Shown: one piece after another, positions 1-8,566 of the stretch
Position numbering within the stretch: position 1 is the first letter of the stretch
Layout of the letters: the number at the start of each line of letters is the position of its first letter
Source of the DNA: Blautia coccoides
Lineage (GTDB): Bacteria > Bacillota > Clostridia > Lachnospirales > Lachnospiraceae
Direction of reading: 5' to 3'
DNA: 64,000 bases
NCBI RefSeq assembly: GCF_034355335.1
Contig: NZ_CP136422.1
Span: forward strand, 809,001 to 873,000
The notes under the pieces: generated by a model
Seen by the model: only the letters and a program-made list of their open reading frames with translations
The model's database searches: none
Told to the model about the DNA's origin: nothing
Translations under genes and position numbers: made by a program

Positions 1-1
1 A

Positions 2-91
2 TCCGTATGTGGAGTTGAGGAGGCTTGGCTGCAGCAAGCAGAACAAACCGAACTAGCATGGAATAAAAGAAGAGAGGAATGTATACGATGA
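2..91 (+). CDS. 3' end of an unidentified gene (partial)
   Basis: An open frame runs in from the window edge and stops with TGA at 89-91. The visible tail reads ...EEAWLQQAEQTELAWNKRREECIR. It is charged and helical-looking. It overlaps the next gene through an ATGA junction at 88-91, the usual sign of translational coupling, which is why this frame was chosen over the two others. Function cannot be inferred. Confidence 0.5.
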   Translation, partial: SVCGVEEAWLQQAEQTELAWNKRREECIR

Positions 92-675
92 AGATGAAAG
101 AAAAGTGGAACAAAGGAAAGGATGTTTTTAAAAGTCTTAACTTAAAGGAGAGAGTAATCCTGATTTTTCTAGGGTTAGTTGTTTTAATCTGCCTGGTAGT
201 AGCATATAAATCGACTTTAGGATTAATTAGGGAAATCAAAGAAACAGAAATGTATGTCCATATATGTATTATCCTTTTAGTCGCTTATATTTTTCCGATT
301 CTGTATCCGTTGGTAAACGAGACCATCGATAAAAACCGTAATCTAAAGAAAGTACTGGTTAATAAGAATAAAGAGGAACTGGAGAATTTTGGGTTTATCT
401 CCGTATTCTATTATATATCTCAGATATTGAAAAGTTTGGCTTCTGTAATCATAGTCTTATTTATCAACCAGATTCTTTTGCAAATACCAGAATTGGTTGA
501 AGCGAATGTTCTTGCAAAATCCCAGGTGTATTGGTACTTTTTCAAGGCCGTATTCTGGTTTTCAATAAGTATCGTGCCGCTTGGGCTGGTGACTTCAAAG
601 GCAGTGATTTTGGCTAATGTGCAGTTTGTAAAGAAATACAAATTAAAAAGCTTATATAAAAAATATTCCATTTGA
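88..675 (+). CDS. Four-helix membrane protein, unknown function
   Basis: A 195-residue protein with a short basic N-terminus (MKMKEKWNKGK) and about four hydrophobic stretches: near residues 25-45, 55-78, 110-140 and 155-180. The ATG at 88 is preferred over the ATG at 79 because AGAGAGG lies 8-9 bases before it, and the 79 start would sit on top of that site. It overlaps the upstream partial gene by ATGA and is followed 32 bp later by an HNH-type gene, so the three probably form one operon. I do not recognise a family. A membrane protein paired with a nuclease-like protein would fit a defence or toxin role, but that is only suggestion. Confidence 0.6.
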   Translation: MKMKEKWNKGKDVFKSLNLKERVILIFLGLVVLICLVVAYKSTLGLIREIKETEMYVHICIILLVAYIFPILYPLVNETIDKNRNLKKVLVNKNKEELENFGFISVFYYISQILKSLASVIIVLFINQILLQIPELVEANVLAKSQVYWYFFKAVFWFSISIVPLGLVTSKAVILANVQFVKKYKLKSLYKKYSI

Positions 676-707
676 TTATTTTACAGAAGAAAGGAGATAA
701 GAGATTT

Positions 708-1643
708 ATGAGAAAATGTATATTTTGTGGACTTACAGAAGAGGGCTTTAAGGATGGTAACTGTTGGACAGAAGAGCATATTATTCCAGAAGCACTCGGA
801 AACAAGACCTTAAAAATATTTGATGTCTGCAAAGATTGCAACAGTGGGTTAGGTACATATGTTGATAGTTACTTTGTAGACAATATCCTTCTGAAAATGA
901 AAAGACAAGAACTTGGGTTGAAAGCAAAGAATGGTGAAGTTCCGAACGCATTCAGGGAAGGAAGGGGTGAAGATGGACGACCAATTAGAGTGGATAAGAA
1001 ATTTCAACCAATGACCGTCCCGGATATTAAACAAGATGATTCTAATATCAGAATCATAGCTCCAACAAAAGAGGAAGCTAAAAAAATGTTACAAAAGAGA
1101 CTCTCCAGATTGAAAATGCCAGAAAAATTGATACAAGATGCCTTGAGCAAGGTTGAACAAGTAGAAAGTCAGGTTTATCAGCCAGTTATTCAGTATGATT
1201 TTATAATTGAAATTAAGCGTTTCTTTATGGAGGCAGTAAAGATTGCGTTTGAGTATGCAGTACATAAACTTGGAAATAATTATTTAAAAGATCCTCGTGC
1301 TATGCAAATTCAGCAATATCTAAAAAGTGCAATTGATGGAAAAATGAAAGACGAATGCACGGAATTTCCAGGGGTTGGTTTTATTCATAAAGAGATAAGT
1401 GATTTTTTGAAAGCTGTGAAAACGTTAAATAGAGATGAAAATCATCACCTGCTTATAATACATCCTGATCCTGATAATCAGTTAATTGCAGAGGTGATTT
1501 TATTTATGGAGCCTGCTCTCTCTTTCGGGGTGCTTCTTTCAGAAGATGCAGGGCATTATCGTATCCCTGAGATGACATTATCAGAATTAGTAGAAGTAAA
1601 AACAAATCCGAATCTGTCACCATTTTCTGGCAGTAATATTTGA
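708..1643 (+). CDS. HNH endonuclease-like protein
   Basis: A 311-residue protein. The N-terminus carries CIFCG (Cys4, Cys7), then TEEHIIPEALGN and CKDCN, which is the zinc-binding Cys pair, His-containing centre and second Cys pair of HNH nucleases (HNH_5-like). The rest, with stretches such as PVIQYDFIIEIKRFFMEAVK, is unassigned. The ATG at 708 was chosen over an upstream in-frame start because AAGGAG lies at 691-696 and the HNH motif begins at once. It lies 32 bp after the membrane protein gene. HNH domains of this kind occur in restriction, homing and other defence proteins. The target is unknown. Confidence 0.7.
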   Translation: MRKCIFCGLTEEGFKDGNCWTEEHIIPEALGNKTLKIFDVCKDCNSGLGTYVDSYFVDNILLKMKRQELGLKAKNGEVPNAFREGRGEDGRPIRVDKKFQPMTVPDIKQDDSNIRIIAPTKEEAKKMLQKRLSRLKMPEKLIQDALSKVEQVESQVYQPVIQYDFIIEIKRFFMEAVKIAFEYAVHKLGNNYLKDPRAMQIQQYLKSAIDGKMKDECTEFPGVGFIHKEISDFLKAVKTLNRDENHHLLIIHPDPDNQLIAEVILFMEPALSFGVLLSEDAGHYRIPEMTLSELVEVKTNPNLSPFSGSNI

Positions 1644-1680
1644 GCGGTCTAGAAAAGCCTCATTCAATTTAATTACCAGT

Positions 1681-1755
1681 GTTAGACGGAACAAAATACA
1701 TGTAATTGTAGATTCCTATGGCAATCCGATATACCTAATGTTTAGTGAAGAATAG
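1681..1755 (+). pseudogene. Remnant of an IS5-type transposase
   Basis: The frame starting at 1681 translates as KIHVIVDSYGNPIYLMFSEE before a stop. This closely resembles the conserved core of IS5/IS427-type DDE transposases (TKIHAVVD..GNPL), including the first catalytic Asp. No neighbouring transposase sequence remains, so it is a scar of an old insertion at the edge of the ICE segment. The match is recognised by eye only. Confidence 0.4.
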
Positions 1756-1763
1756 CGCGATTT

Positions 1764-1800
1764 ATACAGCACACACTGGAACAATGGTGTGCTGTATTTA
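1764..1800. terminator. Bidirectional terminator hairpin
   Basis: ATACAGCACAC (1764-1774) pairs perfectly with GTGTGCTGTAT (1787-1797), an 11-bp stem with a 12-base loop, flanked by T/A-rich sequence on both sides. It lies between two convergent transcription units (HNH gene and S1-like gene) and can end both. Confidence 0.75.
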
Positions 1801-1812
1801 ATTAAAAAATCA

Positions 1813-2745
1813 TTATAGATTCTGGCGTATTATTCTTGTGATGATTCCGACTGCGACATTACGTTCCTGGTCAATATGGGTAACCACAAAAGATACATCA
1901 TCCTTTTTGCCGACAGTGCGGTTATCATAGCAGGAATGTGCAATGGCGTTTACACCGATTGAGAGCCGGACAAAAACAGTACCTTTATGGATGTCTTCTA
2001 CAGTACCGGCATATTTCCCCTGCACTTTGCATTTTTTCATGTTTTCCATACTGGTGTTGCCTTCTACGCTTTTTACATCAGCTCTTACATTAATATGTTC
2101 CGGATCTTCAGCCTGGACATCCAGGATTCGGACAAGAATCTGTTTTCCTACACAGAACTGTTCACGGGCATCGCCCAACCAGTCGAAAGACAAGTCCCTG
2201 GCAGGAATGGAGGTTTCTACTCCAAAAATTTCTGTGCGGACCACTTTTTCTGCAACAGCTATAATTCGAGCCTGGACAATCCGGTCAGGGTATATCTTGG
2301 GTAATCCGGATGAGTCTTTATCTAAATAAAAAATCTGGCGTTTCTTCAGCATGGCATCTTTTCGGCTGGCAACGATACTGCGGGTTGAGGCATCCAGACC
2401 TTTTACAAGGAAATCTATCTGACAGCCAAGCATATTATTCAATACCTTATTTTGCCTCAAAGCTATCTCTCCATAATTATGTGTATCGTCCTGAACCAGA
2501 TTTAGCATCATTTCCGACACGGGTATGACTGTCCGGAAGTCTTTATAGTATACGACAGCAATGAGGCTGCCGTTTTCCATTTTTTCAATTCCACCGAGCA
2601 TGCCCGTGAGAATTTTTTTTGTGCGATAGGCATTTTGAATCTCATGCCAGACAAAATCTGCCTTGCTTTGCTGCGTTTCGATGACGGAATCTGAGTCAAG
2701 GGTCAAAATATTTGCGTTGCTTAAAAGAGTTTGTTCTGTTGACAT
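1813..2745 (-). CDS. S1-domain RNA-binding-like protein of a conjugative element
   Basis: A 310-residue soluble protein. The region near residues 44-80 (TGMLGGIEKMENGSLIAVVYY) and the C-terminal part near residues 240-305 (KVQGKYAGTVEDIHKGTVFVRL) have the G-x-V...G-x-x-V pattern of S1/OB-fold RNA-binding domains, with a third more divergent copy in between. The start has a good AAAGGAG site. It follows the VirD4 gene by 18 bp on the same strand, so it is co-transcribed. S1-like proteins beside VirD4 are common in Clostridia conjugative elements; their exact role is not known to me. The operon ends at the terminator at 1764-1800. Confidence 0.7.
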   Translation of the reverse strand: MSTEQTLLSNANILTLDSDSVIETQQSKADFVWHEIQNAYRTKKILTGMLGGIEKMENGSLIAVVYYKDFRTVIPVSEMMLNLVQDDTHNYGEIALRQNKVLNNMLGCQIDFLVKGLDASTRSIVASRKDAMLKKRQIFYLDKDSSGLPKIYPDRIVQARIIAVAEKVVRTEIFGVETSIPARDLSFDWLGDAREQFCVGKQILVRILDVQAEDPEHINVRADVKSVEGNTSMENMKKCKVQGKYAGTVEDIHKGTVFVRLSIGVNAIAHSCYDNRTVGKKDDVSFVVTHIDQERNVAVGIITRIIRQNL

Positions 2746-2763
2746 AAATAATCTCCTTTCAGA

Positions 2764-4725
2764 TTATGACATAATGGAATCTTTGTCGAGTGGAACTATA
2801 CCGGATTCATCCAACAAAATATTTTCTTGAAGAGGTGTGTCTTCTTTTTGAACGGATGCGGTCTGGTTTGTGGATAGTTGGTTTCCTTTTGTTTCAGTGT
2901 GTGTAAAAGAAGATGCCTTTTTGTATCGCCTGTTGGAAGGCGGAGGGCTGGGCTTATAATCATTTTCGGATATCTCACCATTTTCTCGCCATTTTGGGAT
3001 ATGATCACTTGCCTTCCTGGAAAATAATTTTTTGGCATCTGGGTGCAGGGTATAGTCATACTTTTCTACTTTAAGAACCTTTTGACCACGAAGGATAACC
3101 AAAGCCGTATCCAGGGGGAGACGGAGAATTTCATCAGGGGTGAGTAAGCGCCTCTTTCCAATGGATTTTGTCTGACGGTATTCGGGGGTGTAATCCGATA
3201 CCCTCCAACTATTAAGCTGCTTGGCTTCGCTGCTGACACCAACCGTGACATCACCTGTGCGGGAACTGATGAACTCTGCTGTTACCTCATCCGTGCATCC
3301 TAAAAATAGCTGCGTATCACAGTTCCCGATAATTTCCTGCCATTGGTTTAACGGATAACGGTTTTGCATCTGGGGCAGATTCTGAAAAATGCATGAAATG
3401 CTTAGATTTCTGGAACGTATGACGGAAATCTTTTTGTTTAGCGATAAAATAGCTCCGGTATTTGCCAATTCGTCGGCTAATATATGCACCGGAACCGGCA
3501 GTTGACCATCATCTCCATATTTATCAGCATAACGGACCAATTTTATGAAAACAAAGGTCATGAAGAGGGAGGAGAGGAAATCAAATGTACTGTCCTGGTC
3601 ACTTGTGATACAAAAATATGCACATTTTTCTTTTCCTGGAAGCGTCAGGTCTATCTCGTCATGAGAAGTAATTTGACGGATTGATTTATTTTGGAATACC
3701 TGAAGGCGGGAACCAAGACCTATGATGACTCCGGTGCGTACAGTATCGGAAGCCTGTTTGTATATGCAGTATGGTACTTTGGCAGGATGTGAAACAGGCA
3801 GTAAATCAAACAGGCTGTTTAACTCCCGCTCTGAGCTCATAGTCAGGAGCTTATAAACCTGACCAATATTTTTCGATTCATTGGGAAAACCCTGTTCAAC
3901 ATATAAAATCAGGGCTTTTAGCAGGTTCATTTCTGCATTGTCCCAGAAATGGTCGCCCTTACCCGAACCCGTATTCTGAATGATGACATCTGCAAAAATT
4001 TGTGTCATGGTTTCCTGTCCGTCAATTTCCATCAGGCAGTTCCAACTGTCGGAGTTTTCCGGATTAACCAGATTAAAGCATCGAACTGTATAACCTTCTT
4101 TCTCCAAGTAACCGGACATGCTCTCAAACAGTTCGGATTTCGGATCCGTGATGATAAGGGATTCTCCACGCACAACACACTGGAAAATCATATTACGAGC
4201 AAAAGCCCGGCTTTTCATGCTTCCGGATGCACCATATACAGCAATGTTTCGATTCATCCTTGTTTTAATGGGAAGGCAGACAGCTTTGCCGTTTAATTTT
4301 CCCAGGATTGTTCCTCTGTTTTTTTTGACATCGTTAGTTAGCTCAAGAACCCGGTACATTTCTTCTGGAGTCATAAAGCCAGATGTTCCATAAGTTCCCT
4401 TTTGAGAATAGTTAAGATTGCGCTCTTTGTCGTGAATCTCACTGTTTCGGTCAAAACCCATCCGCATCAAAAGAAATATAAGTAAGCCAAAAGCCAGAAT
4501 GGTGATACAGATCCCATATATATTGTAAGGAAACAGGGTTAGTGCCTGGAAACAGGATTCCAGGGATATGGATGGTAGAGTAGGGCTTGTTCCATCACCA
4601 GCCATATGTCCGGCATTTGTCCATAGTGTATAATTACATATAAATTGGGAGAGGTAACCACCAGCATACGAAACACAAATAATAATTGGTAACAGAAAGA
4701 TTAGTTTCCATTTTTTCTGTTTAAT
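2764..4725 (-). CDS. VirD4/TraG-type conjugation coupling protein
   Basis: This ATPase brings the relaxase-DNA complex to the type IV secretion channel at the membrane. The first ATG (4605) gives 613 residues with Walker A GASGSMKS, Walker B HILADELAN and the C-terminal TraG/VirD4 fold. An in-frame extension of 40 codons upstream encodes KQKKWKLIFLLPIIICVSYA and then a linker to MAGDGTSP. That is the first membrane helix expected of this family; the second is YGICITILAFGLLIFLLM. A strong AGGGAGG site lies before an ATT codon at 4725-4723, with no ATG or GTG nearby. The gene therefore either uses a rare ATT (or ATC) start, or has lost its normal start. An IS110 element sits directly upstream. 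No VirB4, VirB6 or relaxase gene is in the window. Confidence 0.85.
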   Translation of the reverse strand: MKQKKWKLIFLLPIIICVSYAGGYLSQFICNYTLWTNAGHMAGDGTSPTLPSISLESCFQALTLFPYNIYGICITILAFGLLIFLLMRMGFDRNSEIHDKERNLNYSQKGTYGTSGFMTPEEMYRVLELTNDVKKNRGTILGKLNGKAVCLPIKTRMNRNIAVYGASGSMKSRAFARNMIFQCVVRGESLIITDPKSELFESMSGYLEKEGYTVRCFNLVNPENSDSWNCLMEIDGQETMTQIFADVIIQNTGSGKGDHFWDNAEMNLLKALILYVEQGFPNESKNIGQVYKLLTMSSERELNSLFDLLPVSHPAKVPYCIYKQASDTVRTGVIIGLGSRLQVFQNKSIRQITSHDEIDLTLPGKEKCAYFCITSDQDSTFDFLSSLFMTFVFIKLVRYADKYGDDGQLPVPVHILADELANTGAILSLNKKISVIRSRNLSISCIFQNLPQMQNRYPLNQWQEIIGNCDTQLFLGCTDEVTAEFISSRTGDVTVGVSSEAKQLNSWRVSDYTPEYRQTKSIGKRRLLTPDEILRLPLDTALVILRGQKVLKVEKYDYTLHPDAKKLFSRKASDHIPKWRENGEISENDYKPSPPPSNRRYKKASSFTHTETKGNQLSTNQTASVQKEDTPLQENILLDESGIVPLDKDSIMS

Positions 4726-4909
4726 GATAAAAACCTCCCTATATAGTCAAGTGTTTTTTCCTTATTTTTCAAGGAATTTTTAGTTACATATCTCAGATGA
4801 ATGAGCCGTGAAGATGGGTATTTCTGTGTATCTGGTACGAAAATAGCTGATTTTGGGCATACAAAATAAAACGTCTCATTATTCCGCTTTATATGGCCTT
4901 GTGTATGCC

Positions 4910-5245
4910 CCTCCATCTATGGCAGCTTACCTCCCGTGTCTACCAGGATCATCCCACCTGTCGGTGTGAGTCCTAACTTCCTTCGTTCTGCCTGCCCATA
5001 TCCAGGGTGTCAGCTTAGCTCCTTTGCAGGGTCTTGCCCTATGGTATTTATTTCTGCCGACTACTGGCTCATTCTTTATTTTAAGTCTTACTGACCTGTT
5101 AATATCCTTCCTGTACCGGCACCTTTCGGTGGACGTTTTTCCGGTCCATCCCTGATATTTCCAGCTTTTCTGTCATAGCTGGATTCAGCTTTCAATCCTC
5201 TTTGAAAGTTCAATCCAACCATGACAGAGCAGTGCTTTTAGTACT
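4910..5245 (-). ncRNA. Candidate bridge/seek RNA of the IS110 element
   Basis: The region after the transposase stop can fold into strong hairpins read on the transposase strand. Hairpin A: 5227-5212 pairs with 5185-5170 over 16 bp (CTGTCATGGTTGGATT with AATCCAGCTATGACAG), with an inner 7-bp stem CTTTCAA/TTGAAAG. Two pairs are G.U on the minus strand and would be A-C mismatches on the plus strand, so the RNA sense is minus. Hairpin B: ACCGG/CCGGT plus CACC-GAAA-GGTG (5145-5115), with a one-sided 9-base internal loop. Such internal loops are where bridge RNAs of this family bind donor and target DNA. Extent and function are inferred. Confidence 0.45.
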
Positions 5246-5262
5246 TGGATCGTTTGGTTTCG

Positions 5263-6549
5263 TTATGCTGTCTGCATCTGCGGATGCTTGATATCACCCA
5301 GCAGCCTTGCAGCGTCATAATCGACTCCTTTTGTCAGGATCGTATAAAACACCCTGATCACCTTACATGCCACTGCCACTACTGACTGCATCTTTTTCAG
5401 CGGATTCTCTTTTCTCGTCCGATAGTATTCATGGATCTCTCGAAATTCCGCATTCTTTCCGACTAGTGATATCGCCGCTTCATACAGTACATATCTCAGT
5501 CGTTTTCTTCCTCGGTAGCTGATACGGCTCTCTCCATTATGCTTGCCTGAATCGTTCGCCACGATCGCATAGCCTGCAAGCTTTTGCAGCTGTTTGGGGT
5601 TGTCAAAACGTCTAATGTCGCCCACCTCTGCAATAAATCCACTTACTGTCACCATACCGATCCCTTTGATCTCCAGCAGCTTATCTATATATGGTATTTC
5701 TTTCAGCTTACCTTCTATCTTTTGCACCAGTTCTTCCAGTCTTGATGTATATACATCCATGTCGTCCAGCAGATTTTTCAGTTCCATTCTCGCTGCCTCC
5801 GGTGCTTCCTTACTGCCTACGCTGTGCTCTGCAGCTGATACCAGGGTCTTTGCCCTCTTCATTCCAGCCCCTCTCAGCTTTGCGTCTCTCCAGATTTGGT
5901 TTACACCTTCCACGCCCAACTTCCCGATGTCCTCCGGCAGCGGCGCTGCCTTCAGTATCATCCGCCCGCTGACTGCCTTTAAATCCCTATAAACGTCTTT
6001 GTATTCAGGAAAGTAAATGGCAAACCATCTGGCAATGCGGTTCTTGATCCGGGTAACTTCCTCCTGTGTCTGGAAGCGTAGATTGGATAAGCTTCTCATC
6101 TCTGCATAAATCCCGGTTGGTATATAAGGGTAGGAAAAACGTCCCTCATTCACCAGTGCGGCAATCGTCTTTGGATCTTTGCGGTCATTTTTATTAGGAT
6201 TGTTATCATCCAGTTCCTTGGATTTCTTGACATGATGGGGATTTACATGCACAGGTTTCATTCCGTTGTCCTGCAGGAACTTTCCTAAAGCGAACCAATA
6301 GTGTCCTGTTGGCTCCATTCCGGGAATTACAGCGGTTTTACCATTCTTTTCTTGTATTTCCTCGATCCATGCCTTAAATGTAAGGAACCCTGCTTGTGTA
6401 TTGCTGAAAATCAAAGGTTTTCTGGTAAACTCGAAATTTCTCCAGTCAAATGCTCTCGCATAGTGCGTTTCGCTTCCGACATCAATACCAACGATCAAAG
6501 TTTTTTCAGTTATGGATGCAATTTTTGTGTTCTGTGTGTTACAATTCAT
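5263..6549 (-). CDS. IS110-family transposase (DEDD recombinase)
   Basis: A 428-residue protein. The N-terminal RuvC-like domain shows VGIDVGSETHYA (first Asp), GMEPTGHYWF (Glu) and NDRKDPKTIA (paired Asp), the DEDD set. The C-terminal Transposase_20 domain shows LLEIKGIGMVTVSGFIAEVG and a Ser-containing NDSGKHNGES, in the part that carries the catalytic Ser in IS110 enzymes. Length is normal and no frameshift is seen, so it looks intact. Its ribosome site GAGAGG is 8-9 bases before ATG but lies in the arm of a hairpin (see 6555-6623). Confidence 0.92.
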   Translation of the reverse strand: MNCNTQNTKIASITEKTLIVGIDVGSETHYARAFDWRNFEFTRKPLIFSNTQAGFLTFKAWIEEIQEKNGKTAVIPGMEPTGHYWFALGKFLQDNGMKPVHVNPHHVKKSKELDDNNPNKNDRKDPKTIAALVNEGRFSYPYIPTGIYAEMRSLSNLRFQTQEEVTRIKNRIARWFAIYFPEYKDVYRDLKAVSGRMILKAAPLPEDIGKLGVEGVNQIWRDAKLRGAGMKRAKTLVSAAEHSVGSKEAPEAARMELKNLLDDMDVYTSRLEELVQKIEGKLKEIPYIDKLLEIKGIGMVTVSGFIAEVGDIRRFDNPKQLQKLAGYAIVANDSGKHNGESRISYRGRKRLRYVLYEAAISLVGKNAEFREIHEYYRTRKENPLKKMQSVVAVACKVIRVFYTILTKGVDYDAARLLGDIKHPQMQTA

Positions 6550-6554
6550 TTTAG

Positions 6555-6623
6555 ATACCTCTCTGTTTAATAAGATTTTATACTAACCGCCAAAGTCAGT
6601 AATCTTATTTTACACTGAGGTAT
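6555..6623 (-). promoter_or_regulatory. Hairpin that hides the transposase ribosome site
   Basis: On the minus strand ATACCTC (6623-6617) pairs with GAGGTAT (6561-6555), and inside it AATAAGATT (6609-6601) pairs with AATCTTATT (6577-6569). Both arms are perfect and are separated by symmetric 7-base internal loops. The 3' outer arm contains the GAGG of the transposase ribosome site. Transcripts entering from the neighbouring gene would fold and block translation, while a start inside the loop would not. This is a known way for insertion sequences to limit read-through expression. It may also mark the element's left end. Confidence 0.55.
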
Positions 6624-6630
6624 TTTTTTC

Positions 6631-7758
6631 TCAACCTTCTTTCTTGGAATTCCCTATATTTGAATTATACAGGAAGCTCCTTTTAAATTTATGGAGGTCA
6701 ATGCAGGATATCTGTATGTCTGCAGTTATATATTTTTTTAGGCAGGGAAGCTGAAAATCGAAACAGATGATTATGCCTGGTTTTCTATAGGCATGTAACC
6801 CTGCATTGAACCGGGTGATTCGCTGCATGTCAAAATCGTAAGCAAGCAATACCGGTTTACCCTCTGCTGAGAGTGCGTCATGCTCAATAGGTAAATCCTC
6901 CTTTGCCGGGAGCATGTCTGACAATAATAAACGGTTTAGCTGCAGCATTTGATCTGGTGCTGTCAGCAGTTTTAATAACAGTTCTCCTTCAGGAGCATTA
7001 GGCAGGTAATGAAAATGCTCGAAAGAAGTATCCAGCATAAACAGACTTTTTTTATATCCGCCAGTGCTGGTCATTAGATGAAAAGCAGTTTCCATATCAG
7101 TCCCGGTAAGGATAGCACGAATATTAGGACGTCCAGTATACGGACGTCCTTGCAGGTGATGCTGCATCAAAGCGTTTAGCCGTACTTCTGTCTTATACTC
7201 CCATTTCATTAGGGCGGAACCGGTGTTATAGAGTGCATACACGCAAGCCGGTCCAAGCAGGATTCCCATACTTCGGGAATTACGGATTTTTGTGGTATCA
7301 TATGGCAGTGTTTTAATCTCCCGTGAAGAATAAAATATAGGTAGATCCTGCAGAGCAACAGGAGAGGATTCACCATGGAAGATGCCTGGCTTCTCATCCG
7401 GAAAGACAGGAATCCCTGAGTTTTGTAACGTCAAATAGGTTTCTGCTTTCTGGTGAAGGCGCATCCTGCGTGGCGGATCACTTCTTATACGGTTTGTTTC
7501 TGTATTACCGCTCAAATAGAAATCAAATCGTTTGGGGTTGTTTTCCATAAGGATATCTTTTGCACGCTTTGTTAATCGGTAGCCTCGAAGTTTATCCCGG
7601 TAATGTAGGCGTATAAATCCGTCTGCTTTTAGCTGTGTAATCATTTTTTCAGCATATGATGGACTGGAAAACAGTCTGCCGATTTGGGAAGATGGAAACT
7701 CGCCGCTGATTGCAATCATCTCCAGGAAGCGATATTTCATAGAGTTAGGTTGAATCAA
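6631..7758 (-). CDS. Winged-helix ICE protein (replication-relaxation-like)
   Basis: A 375-residue protein. Residues 1-75 (FLEMIAISGEFPSSQIGRLF, AEKMITQLKADGFIRLHYRD, GYRLTKRAKDIL) look like a winged-helix DNA-binding domain. The rest resembles proteins found next to coupling proteins in Clostridia conjugative elements and called replication-relaxation or MobC-like. It would precede VirD4 in the operon if the IS110 element were absent. The last residues (NSNIGNSKKEG) lie against the insertion and may be altered by it. Function is inferred from context. Confidence 0.55.
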   Translation of the reverse strand: MIQPNSMKYRFLEMIAISGEFPSSQIGRLFSSPSYAEKMITQLKADGFIRLHYRDKLRGYRLTKRAKDILMENNPKRFDFYLSGNTETNRIRSDPPRRMRLHQKAETYLTLQNSGIPVFPDEKPGIFHGESSPVALQDLPIFYSSREIKTLPYDTTKIRNSRSMGILLGPACVYALYNTGSALMKWEYKTEVRLNALMQHHLQGRPYTGRPNIRAILTGTDMETAFHLMTSTGGYKKSLFMLDTSFEHFHYLPNAPEGELLLKLLTAPDQMLQLNRLLLSDMLPAKEDLPIEHDALSAEGKPVLLAYDFDMQRITRFNAGLHAYRKPGIIICFDFQLPCLKKYITADIQISCIDLHKFKRSFLYNSNIGNSKKEG

Positions 7759-7894
7759 TAAGGGTCACCTCAGTTCAGTTTTGTACCCATGAGACTCCAT
7801 ACTTGGGTAAATCTGCCTGATATATTGGGGCGGATCACCTTATTTTATAAGGAGTCCTGTATTTTTATCTGGGTAGGAATTTCTCCATGAAAAT

Positions 7895-8560
7895 TCATGA
7901 AATTTCCGATATGTTCTGCAACTCATCTTTCCTGGATTTTAACCATTCGGGAAACGTGTTTTTTTCCATTACATAGATTATGGTGCAATCCTTTTCTCCA
8001 AGCTGCGTTGTGTGAAACATATCGCAGAACAGACCGGTATCATCACGTAGTACATAGGTGGCAATCGTATCCAGAATTTGTTTGAACTCTAGGTTATCAT
8101 AGTCCCGGATTCTCTGAAGAGGGAGCTGTCGGTCATAAATTTGACTGAAGCATACAACACAGTTTTCAAAGAGGGGGATACTGTGTATCCTTACGTAATC
8201 CTGCATGGCATAGTTTAATGGTTCGCTCAAGAAGGCTGTGTTAATATGAACTTTTCTTTTTGTAAGCAGCCCAGGCAGTCGAATCGTCATCAGTGGTCCA
8301 TCTTTTTGAATACTGATTTCGTGTGCCAATGCAGCCTGTTTCATGTAGTTTTCCTTAGATTTTGAATTTGACACATATACTAAACTACGAAGCTGGCAAG
8401 CGATGCGCTCTGCCCGAAGAGCTGCGTTTGTACTTAATTCTTCATAGTTATCCCGATATTCTTCAAAATCAGTAGACTGAAGGGCAAATATAGAATTTTG
8501 CAACCGTTTTATTTCATCCGATATGCATTCAAACCGTTGGAATAATGTTTTGCTGTTCAT
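7895..8560 (-). CDS. Hypothetical ICE protein
   Basis: A 221-residue soluble protein with no membrane segment and no motif I recognise. The N-terminus (FQRFECISDEIKRLQNSIFA) is coiled-coil-like; the centre and C-terminus are mixed alpha/beta. It lies 6 bp after the preceding gene and 136 bp before the winged-helix gene, on the same strand, so it belongs to the same ICE operon. Confidence 0.6.
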   Translation of the reverse strand: MNSKTLFQRFECISDEIKRLQNSIFALQSTDFEEYRDNYEELSTNAALRAERIACQLRSLVYVSNSKSKENYMKQAALAHEISIQKDGPLMTIRLPGLLTKRKVHINTAFLSEPLNYAMQDYVRIHSIPLFENCVVCFSQIYDRQLPLQRIRDYDNLEFKQILDTIATYVLRDDTGLFCDMFHTTQLGEKDCTIIYVMEKNTFPEWLKSRKDELQNISEIS

Positions 8561-8566
8561 AATACC

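Larger units (their letters stand above)
4900..6625 (-). mobile_element. IS110/IS1111-family insertion sequence
   Basis: The element comprises a 428-codon DEDD transposase, a short upstream segment with a hairpin over the start site, and about 350 bp of structured non-coding DNA downstream of the stop. It separates a winged-helix gene from the VirD4 gene, which run in the same direction, so it probably landed inside a conjugation operon. The ends are approximate: this family makes no obvious target duplication. A long non-coding tail on the 3' side matches the IS1111 subgroup layout. Confidence 0.65.

Noticed and set aside
4701..4916. 71-codon open frame upstream of VirD4
   Set aside because: It overlaps the VirD4 leader and the IS110 tail, has no ribosome site and no family resemblance.
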